A stretch of DNA of 18,863 nucleotides, from assembly GCA_018830925.1 (NCBI GenBank), contig JAHJRK010000257.1:1-18863 (forward strand). The letters are read 5' to 3'. Both the position numbers and the translations under genes were made by a program. Positions 1 to 5,189 of this stretch are shown piece after piece (position 1 is the first letter of the stretch; each line of letters begins with the position of its first letter). Source of the DNA: Pseudomonadota bacterium. GTDB lineage: Bacteria; Desulfobacterota; Desulfobacteria; Desulfobacterales; RPRI01. The notes beneath the pieces are model-generated. The model worked only from the letters and a program-made list of their open reading frames with translations, was not told the DNA's origin and made no database searches.

Positions 1-213
1 GACAAATACAATGGCAAGATCAACGGGGTCAGGCACCTCCGTCACGGAAGGATAACATTTTAAACCCTCTATCTCGTTATAGGCTGGGTTTACGGGATAA
101 ATCCCTCCTTTGAATCCCTTTAACAGGTTTTTGAGTATGGAATTTCCTCCTTTATATGGATTGGAGCTTGCTCCAATCAGTGCAATTCCCTTCGGCTTGA
201 AAAAAAATTCCAT
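1..213 (-). CDS. Acyl-CoA synthetase (ADP-forming), N-terminal fragment
   Basis: This is the first 71 codons of a gene that runs off the left edge. The residues match the N-terminal CoA-binding Rossmann domain of ADP-forming acetyl/acyl-CoA synthetases, which convert acyl-CoA, ADP and phosphate to acid, CoA and ATP in the cytoplasm. The start MEFFFKPKGIALIGASSNP contains the dinucleotide-fold-like loop IGASSNP, followed by a GGNSIL helix start, the strand IYPVNP, and the VTEVPDPVDLAIV segment, all in the order usual for the family. The ATG at 211-213 has an AAAGGAAA ribosome site about 6 bases upstream. The gene diverges from the phosphoesterase gene at 468. The rest of the protein (ligase and ATP-grasp parts) cannot be seen, so a shorter CoA-binding protein is a less likely alternative. 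Confidence 0.88.
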   Translation of the reverse strand, partial: MEFFFKPKGIALIGASSNPYKGGNSILKNLLKGFKGGIYPVNPAYNEIEGLKCYPSVTEVPDPVDLAIVFV

Positions 214-286
214 CAATATTTCCTTTTCGTTAAACCTTTGCACAACTCCCCGTTAAAGGCCAGGACGGGGTATGTGAGTTATTCAA

Positions 287-340
287 ATTTCTCTTCGCGC
301 GCTCGGCGACCTTGTGGTGAAAATCGGACTTTTTACGAAG
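287..340 (-). repeat. Degenerate dispersed repeat of the TTCACCACA type
   Basis: Read on the minus strand, 321 to 287 begins TTCACCACA and ends AGAGAAAT over 35 bases. The copy at 2998-3030 has the same ends and nearly the same length. Directly adjoining, 327-337 carries GACTTTTTACG, which is also found in both termini of the palindromic element at 18352-18523. The stretch lies in the 254-base divergent intergenic region, where no gene was seen. The similarity was judged by eye only. Confidence 0.35.
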
Positions 341-384
341 CCGGCAACTTTGTCAAGCTAAAACGAGCAACCGTTCGCTTTTTC

Positions 385-425
385 TTGACAACCTTTCCCT
401 TACTCCCGTATTTGTCAGAGACAAA
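385..425 (+). promoter_or_regulatory. Possible promoter and small palindrome before the phosphoesterase operon
   Basis: A perfect -35 TTGACA (385-390) is followed after 18 bases by the weak -10 TATTTG (409-414). A short inverted repeat, TTTGTC-AGA-GACAAA, occupies 411-425 at the expected transcription start. It is correctly placed 43 bases before the ATG at 468, but the -10 matches the consensus at only three positions, so this is tentative. Confidence 0.28.
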
Positions 426-467
426 CATCATAAGCTTCATCAACTTTTATAATCCCGGGGATTCCAA

Positions 468-1106
468 ATGCTTATTTACGCCGTTGCAGACATTCATGGC
501 CGAAAAAACAGGGTATCTTCAATACATGACATCATTTCAAGCAACAAGCCGGATCTGCTTGTTCTTGCAGGTGACGTAAATTCATTGTTTAACCGCTCAA
601 ACAGCATGTCTTATTTCAGCAATACCCATTTACCGGTTCTTGTTGTTCGCGGCAATACAGATTCAAAAAAAATTGCGAATCTTTCCCCTGTTTCATCAAA
701 TATTTCTTTTTTGCACTTTTCAGAAATTGTTATTAACGGATTCTCTTTCACAGGCGTCAGCGGAACAATCCCGGTGCCATTTTCCTCCCGTATCCAATTT
801 CGTGAAAAGCAGACAACCGAAAAACTTGAACCACTGGTAAGAAAAGATACGATTCTTATAGCTCATCCGCCCCCTTTTGGAACTCTTGATAAAGTTCTCG
901 GCAAGTTTCATGCGGGATGCAAAAGCCTTCGAGAAATAGTTTCAAGACGCCAGCCACAACTGCTTATTTGCGGTCATATCCATGAAATGCCGGGAAGCAC
1001 CTTTTTGGGGAAAACGCTTGTTGTAAACTGCAGTATCGGAATGAAAGGAAAAGGAGCTCTGATTGAGCTCAATAATGACAGACCTCCTGTTGTTAAAATG
1101 GTGTAA
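468..1106 (+). CDS. Calcineurin-like metallophosphoesterase
   Basis: A 212-residue cytoplasmic phosphoesterase of the compact YfcE/MJ0936-like class, predicted to hydrolyse phosphodiester or phosphomonoester bonds with two metal ions. The metal-ligand motifs are all in order: D8-I-H10 near the N-terminus, G35-D36, G62-N63-T64-D65 (the usual GNxD/H block), H133 in AHPPP, and G169-H170-I171-H172. The length is normal for a single-domain family member. The ATG at 468 has GGGGA at 457-461, 6 bases upstream. The gene ends one base before the DUF1848 start, so the two are almost certainly co-transcribed. The physiological substrate cannot be deduced from the sequence. Confidence 0.88.
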   Translation: MLIYAVADIHGRKNRVSSIHDIISSNKPDLLVLAGDVNSLFNRSNSMSYFSNTHLPVLVVRGNTDSKKIANLSPVSSNISFLHFSEIVINGFSFTGVSGTIPVPFSSRIQFREKQTTEKLEPLVRKDTILIAHPPPFGTLDKVLGKFHAGCKSLREIVSRRQPQLLICGHIHEMPGSTFLGKTLVVNCSIGMKGKGALIELNNDRPPVVKMV

Positions 1107-1107
1107 A

Positions 1108-1989
1108 ATGATAATAAGCGCAAGCCGCAGAACCGATATTCCGGCATTTTACACCGAATGGTTTATGAACAGAGTACGGGCGGGTTTCTGCATAGTTCCA
1201 AATCCATTCAACCCGAATCAAGTTTCAAATATTTCTCTTGAGCCTGAAAATGTTGATCTTTTTGTATTTTGGACAAGAAACCCTAAACCGCTTATTCCGT
1301 ATCTCAAAGAACTCGATGCAAGAGGTTATAGTTATTATTTCCTTTATACCTTAATGGATAATCCACGAATTATCGATCCTAAGTCTCCTTCTCCTGAAAT
1401 ATCTATCGACACATTCCGGAAGTTATCCGATCATATCGGCCCCGAAAAAGTAATCTGGCGGTATGATCCGATAGTATTGAGCAATGTTATAAATATTGAA
1501 TTTCATAAACAACGATTTGAGTTTATTGCAGACAAGTTGCGCGGTTATACTTTCCGGTGCGTAATAAGTTTCGTGGATATATACAGGAAAATTGAAAGAA
1601 GACTTAATAATCTCGCCGGAAAAGGTTTTGTGCTTCAAAAGTGCGATGATTATAATTTATCCGTTCTTTTAAGTTATCTGGCAGAGATAGCAGGTAATAA
1701 CGGATTTGAGATAAGAAGCTGCGCTTCAAAAAAAGATCTGACTGACTTCGGTATTCCTTCGGGAAAATGCATAGATGATATTTACATTGCAAAAATTTTC
1801 GGGAAAAATCTTGGTTTAAAAAAAGATCCTTACCAGAGAAAAAACTGTAATTGTGTTTCAAGCAAAGACATCGGAATGTATGATTCCTGTCTTTACGAAT
1901 GCCTGTATTGTTATGCGACAACAAGTTTTGACAGGGCGAAAATAAATTTTAAGAGCCATGACCCTGATTCACCCTCGCTCCTTGGTTAG
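1108..1989 (+). CDS. DUF1848 family protein with C-terminal CX3CX2C motif
   Basis: A 293-residue protein starting MIISASRRTDIPAFYTEWF, the hallmark opening of DUF1848 proteins, which fixes the start at 1108 rather than an in-frame ATG at 1063 inside the preceding gene. Further family-like blocks are VFWTRNPKP (53-61), the VIWRYDPI segment (115-122) and the C-terminal YDSCLYECLYCYA. In the last, C261, C265 and C268 form CX3CX2C, the spacing that binds the 4Fe-4S cluster of radical-SAM enzymes, with C247 and C249 just upstream. The function is unknown. An iron-sulfur enzyme with a permuted radical-SAM layout is an inference from the motif. It begins two bases after the phosphoesterase stop codon and is followed 15 bases later by the Smr gene. 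Confidence 0.82.
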   Translation: MIISASRRTDIPAFYTEWFMNRVRAGFCIVPNPFNPNQVSNISLEPENVDLFVFWTRNPKPLIPYLKELDARGYSYYFLYTLMDNPRIIDPKSPSPEISIDTFRKLSDHIGPEKVIWRYDPIVLSNVINIEFHKQRFEFIADKLRGYTFRCVISFVDIYRKIERRLNNLAGKGFVLQKCDDYNLSVLLSYLAEIAGNNGFEIRSCASKKDLTDFGIPSGKCIDDIYIAKIFGKNLGLKKDPYQRKNCNCVSSKDIGMYDSCLYECLYCYATTSFDRAKINFKSHDPDSPSLLG

Positions 1990-2004
1990 AGATGGAAGTG
2001 AATT

Positions 2005-2280
2005 ATGAAACCCGTAAAAATACCGCTCGAAGACCATATCGACCTGCACACCTTCTGCCCTGAAGAAATCTCCGGTCTTCTTTCCGAATATTTTTCAGAA
2101 TGCCTGAAATACGGCATTTTCACGGTGCGGGTTATCCACGGAAAAGGGCGGGGGTTTCTTAAAAAAGGCGTTTTGGAAATATTGCAAAAAAGCCCATTTG
2201 TGGAATCCTTCAAAGATGCCCCTATGGAAGCAGGAGGATGGGGCGCCACCATAGTTGAACTGAAAAATACAATCTCATAA
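2005..2280 (+). CDS. Small Smr-domain protein
   Basis: A 91-residue protein consisting of a single Smr (small MutS-related) domain, a fold linked to nicking or ribonuclease activity on nucleic acids. The characteristic blocks are present: D13-L14-H15 after strand one, the loop VIHGKGRG (43-50), and GGWGAT (77-82) near the end. There is no MutS ATPase or other fused domain, so this is a stand-alone Smr protein. GGAAG before the ATG at 2005 serves as ribosome site. It is the last gene of the plus-strand run and converges on hepT, with only 32 bases between the stop codons; no convincing terminator is visible there. Its role in the cell cannot be stated. Confidence 0.85.
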   Translation: MKPVKIPLEDHIDLHTFCPEEISGLLSEYFSECLKYGIFTVRVIHGKGRGFLKKGVLEILQKSPFVESFKDAPMEAGGWGATIVELKNTIS

Positions 2281-2312
2281 AAAGCCTGATCAAAAAAGAT
2301 TCTTTCCCCTTA

Positions 2313-2696
2313 TCAACCTCCGTCCGGCTCTTCATCGCCTGAAATTTGTCTTTCGAGGTCGTCTAAAGAAGGTATTACCTTTATGATCGCTTCCCGCAAT
2401 GGATTGAGATCTTTTTCTACAATTCTCCATATCTGGGATAAGCTCACGCCCTCATACTGATGGATCAGTATGTCACGAAAGCCAGATAGTTCCCGCCAGG
2501 GGATTGACGGATGGTTTTTCCGGTATTCGTCCGGGATTCGTTTTGCTGCCTCTCCGATAACTTCAAAATTCCGTATCACAGCGTCCTGGGTCCGTGAATC
2601 AGCAAAAAAGGCTTTTTCCCCATTAGCCGTATATTCAAGAATACGGTCAATCCGCTCCAAAATCTGGGCCAGATAAACACGGGAGTCTTTTTTCAT
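2313..2696 (-). CDS. hepT: HepT-like ribonuclease toxin (DUF86)
   Basis: A 127-residue helical HEPN-fold protein of the HepT/DUF86 family. The catalytic motif RX4HXY is intact as R74-DILI-H79-Q-Y81, as in toxins of MntA/HepT modules that cut RNA unless neutralised. The EVIGEAAKRIP segment (45-55) is also typical. It overlaps the upstream nucleotidyltransferase by 4 bases (ATGA), the usual arrangement of this toxin-antitoxin operon, in which the partner modifies the tyrosine of the motif with AMP. The length is close to the family norm. The HepT assignment is secure; that it is active as a toxin is inferred from the intact motif. Confidence 0.88.
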   Translation of the reverse strand: MKKDSRVYLAQILERIDRILEYTANGEKAFFADSRTQDAVIRNFEVIGEAAKRIPDEYRKNHPSIPWRELSGFRDILIHQYEGVSLSQIWRIVEKDLNPLREAIIKVIPSLDDLERQISGDEEPDGG

Positions 2697-2983
2697 AATG
2701 GCTTTGCCTCCTTGAGAATCCTTCTACGCAACAGCCAGTAGAGTCCATCTTCGGGAACCACATCCACTTTTACACCGAGTAACTCTCGTAGATCTAAAAT
2801 CAGAGCGCTTAAATCAAGCAGACTCCGTCCTTCCTCCATCTTAACCAGCAGATCGATATCGCTCTCAGGGCCGGATTCGCCTCTGGCTACAGAGCCAAAA
2901 ATTCTCGGGTTTTGTGCCCCGTGCTTGGCGACCAGGGCCATCACGGCCTGGCGTTTTTCTTTCAGCAGTTTTTCAGCTTTCAT
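2693..2983 (-). CDS. mntA: MntA-like nucleotidyltransferase antitoxin
   Basis: A 96-residue minimal nucleotidyltransferase. The GSX10DXD signature is complete: G30-S31, then D42-I-D44, with the third acidic residue D74 in VKVDVV. In characterised MntA/HepT pairs such a protein AMPylates HepT and so neutralises it. The start at 2983 has a strong GGAGG (complement of 2991-2995) 7 bases upstream. This ribosome site lies just outside the inverted-repeat element at 3000-3162, which therefore sits in the promoter region of the pair. The antitoxin gene comes first and hepT follows with a 4-base overlap. Confidence 0.88.
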   Translation of the reverse strand: MKAEKLLKEKRQAVMALVAKHGAQNPRIFGSVARGESGPESDIDLLVKMEEGRSLLDLSALILDLRELLGVKVDVVPEDGLYWLLRRRILKEAKPL

Positions 2984-2999
2984 TAAAATACCTCCGTTT

Positions 3000-3162
3000 C
3001 ACCACAGAGACACAGAGGACACAGAGAAATCATATAATTCTCCTTCGGATGCCATCTTTGAGAACGGATATGTTGAAGTTTGTGAACTTCAATGGCTGCC
3101 CCAATTATCTGTTCCGTTGTCTTGTTCAATTCCATCTCTGTGACCTCTGTGCCTCTGTGGTG
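3000..3162. repeat. 163-base element with 28-base terminal inverted repeats
   Basis: The left arm at 3000-3027 (CACCACAGAGACACAGAGGA and onward) and the right arm at 3135-3162 are inverted repeats matching at 26 of 28 positions. Each is built of near-repeated CACAGAG units. They enclose 107 bases that hold the start of a GxxExxY gene. Within it, 3073-3092 forms a perfect 8-base stem with a 4-base TGTG loop. The arrangement resembles a non-autonomous mobile element or a repeat family that travels with GxxExxY genes. Confidence 0.7.
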
Positions 3163-3168
3163 CATCAT
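3076..3168 (-). pseudogene. GxxExxY family protein, truncated N-terminal remnant
   Basis: The minus-strand frame from the ATG at 3166-3168 first reads through the repeat arm (HHRGTEVTE), then gives MELNKTTEQIIGAAIEVHKL (3135 down to 3076). That is the conserved N-terminus of GxxExxY proteins. In intact members this is followed by a Gly-Pro-Gly-Leu-Leu-Glu-Ser-type segment containing the GxxExxY signature and about 80 more residues. Here the similarity stops and an unrelated tail (QHIRSQRWHPKE) runs into the other repeat arm and ends at 2983. The gene has therefore lost most of its body. The function of intact members is unclear, although they are frequent neighbours of defence and toxin genes. 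Confidence 0.65.
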
Positions 3169-3260
3169 TATCTCGGTACTGCGAGCAGCATGGCGTCAAG
3201 CAATCGTTTTTCCTCGCTGCCGATAGGATACAATGCGGAGAGTGCGTTTGCAAGGCGCAA
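3168..3260 (-). CDS. Possible 30-residue small protein with TTG start
   Basis: A 30-codon frame starts at TTG 3258-3260, ten bases after a strong purine-rich ribosome site (GGAAAGGAG, complement of 3271-3279) that sits immediately behind the dprA-like stop codon. The peptide has a plausible amphipathic composition, including YPIGSEEKRLLDAMLLAVPR. Its TAA overlaps the ATG of the GxxExxY remnant as TAATG, as in coupled genes. No family is recognised. It could instead be the tail of a gene whose 5' part has been lost. Evidence is limited to the ribosome site and codon composition. Confidence 0.33.
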   Translation of the reverse strand: MRLANALSALYPIGSEEKRLLDAMLLAVPR

Positions 3261-3282
3261 AAAGTTCTATCTCCTTTCCTGG

Positions 3283-3936
3283 TCAGCTTGTCCCTTTTAT
3301 TCGTTTCACTTCGTTGACAAGTTCACCGAGATGGCTGACTCGGCATGCACTGGCTCCGGATGCAATTAGATCGGCATTGGCTTCATCCTCAAAGGTAAAA
3401 ACCTTTTGGCCACTCTCAAGCGCTCTGCACACGGTAGCCCAGGTCTTTCCATTTTTAGAGGCGTGGGGCACAAGGATTGCCTCAGCCAGCACTGCAACCA
3501 TATCATTCCGCAGGATGCCTTGGGGCGCAGTGGTCCGCCGAATATTATCACCGAAAAAAGACAAAACAAGCAACCGGCCTTCTACCACCGCTTTTCGGGC
3601 TGCTTTGCCCATCCGAAGGTTGCGCAGGCTTCTTGCCGGGCAGAGAATCACAGGTTGAGCGCCTCGCAGCAGCAAATCAAGACACTCCCGCTCCATAGGA
3701 GAGTGGAATCCCCCGATCATCACTATCTTTTCGTCCCGCAACTTGCGAATGGTGTCAAAGGTCTTGATAACGATGCTACCCGGGCATTGGATGGAGCAAA
3801 TCAGGCCGATGCGTGGGTACTGTAAGATGTCCAAGTTTCCACCCGCAGCAATGGATACAGGCGCTGCACCACCCATTCGCTGAGCAAGCTGCACCGGGTA
3901 CTGGTCATCGTTTTGGCATATCTGGCGGACTTTCAT
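3283..3936 (-). CDS. DprA-like SLOG-fold protein
   Basis: A 217-residue Rossmann-type protein resembling the core of DprA/Smf, the single-strand DNA-binding RecA loader of natural transformation. Recognisable parts in DprA order are: the lead-in DDQYPVQL (10-17) and AGGNLDIL (31-38); the first strand IGLICSIQCPGS (43-54); the second VMIGGFHSP (72-80); the segment QPVILCPARSL (94-104); and R143-N144 with MVAVLAEAILVPHASKNGKT (146-165). The last corresponds to the family's RNRIIAGLS...VVEA..SG block. It is shorter than a typical bacterial DprA (about 300-380 residues) and lacks the C-terminal winged helix and the N-terminal SAM-like domain. Its place as the last full gene of the defence operon argues for an accessory role in defence rather than transformation. 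Confidence 0.72.
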   Translation of the reverse strand: MKVRQICQNDDQYPVQLAQRMGGAAPVSIAAGGNLDILQYPRIGLICSIQCPGSIVIKTFDTIRKLRDEKIVMIGGFHSPMERECLDLLLRGAQPVILCPARSLRNLRMGKAARKAVVEGRLLVLSFFGDNIRRTTAPQGILRNDMVAVLAEAILVPHASKNGKTWATVCRALESGQKVFTFEDEANADLIASGASACRVSHLGELVNEVKRIKGTS

Positions 3937-4010
3937 AACAACCTTTATGCTACTCTCAACTGAACAACTGAAACTTTACTGGACGCTCTTGCGGGGTCTG
4001 CAAGTTGGGA

Positions 4011-5189
4011 TCATTGCCCTCTCCTCGGTATGCGTGCGATAAACAAGTTGCGTTCGTGGTCCGATTCCAGTTCCAGAGCCGGGACAGCGGATAGGGCTCG
4101 CAGGATGCCCGTGCCGATGCCCCGATAGGGTAGTTCATTGCCTTTGGTTGCAAAAGAGGCGATTAGGGGATTGCGGATGACCGACACGCCATTGCGGATA
4201 TTCTCGACGGTGAGATTGTTGGGCAGAGCACCTGGACTGATCAACTCTATGCGATTGTCGAACAACAAGACGCGACACGGCGCGGAGATAAAGTAGTCAC
4301 GATGCAGCAGCATGTTGACGACAAGTTCTTCCAAGGCAGGCAGGGGCACTTCCAGATTGCCTTCCGTATTGAAACCTTTTTCGTCTTGCAGTCGCCGCAG
4401 ATTGCGGGTGAGAAAGGAGATCGTCCCCTTGTACAGATCACGCAAGCACCCTTCGATATCTTGGCTGTCTCGGTATTTATCACCAGCAGGATCGTTGCCG
4501 ACGAAGGATACAGCCTTGATGACGAAGGCGGGGCGATGTATTTGAGGATTGCTCCCAAAAAGCATTAGTCCGGCAAGATTGAGCGTCTCTCCCCGTGCCA
4601 GACCGAGATTGTTGAGCAATCGGCCCAGCGGAATATCAGTCTTCTCGAGTGCCCTGTCGAGTGACTTCTTATACTGCTTCTTGAAAAAGGTGCGAAAGTG
4701 CTTCAAATCCATGTCTCCGGAGGTGGTGCCCCCGACAGGAACCTCATCCGCATGCACGAGATCGGCGCTCTGAAGCATCCTCTGGACTTCCTCGCGGGAA
4801 GTCACCCGGCGCTTGTTCGCTCCAGATTTTACCCAGAATACGCCATCGTTGTCGGCGTATGGCTTGGAGATGCCTTCAGGCACTGTGACGACCATAACCA
4901 ATAGCCCGCCGACAGAGATGTTCTCGGTTTCGGGGTTGATAGAGGGACGGACGCAATCGGTTGCCGTGCTGGAAATCAGTTGATTGATCCTTCGTATATC
5001 GCCGGGCGACAAGCCGATGACTGAGCCAGTATCGTCAACCCCGATCAGAATCCTTCCGCCCTTACTATTTGCAAACGCCACCATTTCACCAGCTAACGAT
5101 TTGGCATTAGTGACATCCTGGCTCTGCTTAAATTGAGTTCGGCTGTCTTCACCGCGACTGATCAATTCAATGAGTTCTATTGCTTCCAT
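4011..5189 (-). CDS. AlbA_2 / GHKL-ATPase protein (Schlafen-AAA-like regulator)
   Basis: A 392-residue protein with the usual two-part layout of the AlbA_2 group. The N-terminal AlbA_2 (divergent Schlafen AAA) domain covers roughly residues 10-140, with E14-DSRTQFK, the FANSKGGRILIGVDD block (39-53) and ISKPYADNDGVFWVKSG (107-123). A C-terminal GHKL-type ATPase half follows, with the N-box-like EELVVNMLLHRDY (287-299), DNRIELISPG (311-320) and RGIGTGI (356-362). Such proteins are often labelled transcriptional regulators, but many sit in defence islands. The start ATG at 5187-5189 lies inside the end of the upstream trlF-like gene (13-base overlap), indicating translational coupling. No winged-helix DNA-binding tail is obvious. 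The function here is inferred only from context. Confidence 0.85.
   Translation of the reverse strand: MEAIELIELISRGEDSRTQFKQSQDVTNAKSLAGEMVAFANSKGGRILIGVDDTGSVIGLSPGDIRRINQLISSTATDCVRPSINPETENISVGGLLVMVVTVPEGISKPYADNDGVFWVKSGANKRRVTSREEVQRMLQSADLVHADEVPVGGTTSGDMDLKHFRTFFKKQYKKSLDRALEKTDIPLGRLLNNLGLARGETLNLAGLMLFGSNPQIHRPAFVIKAVSFVGNDPAGDKYRDSQDIEGCLRDLYKGTISFLTRNLRRLQDEKGFNTEGNLEVPLPALEELVVNMLLHRDYFISAPCRVLLFDNRIELISPGALPNNLTVENIRNGVSVIRNPLIASFATKGNELPYRGIGTGILRALSAVPALELESDHERNLFIARIPRRGQ

Noticed and set aside
238..579. 113-codon frame overlapping the phosphoesterase start
   Set aside because: Overlaps a well-supported gene in another frame, runs through the degenerate repeat and has no protein-like motif.
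2998..3162. CRISPR array, suggested by repeated CACAGAG units
   Set aside because: The units are short, adjacent and in two inverted arms rather than regularly spaced direct repeats with unique spacers; no cas genes are present.
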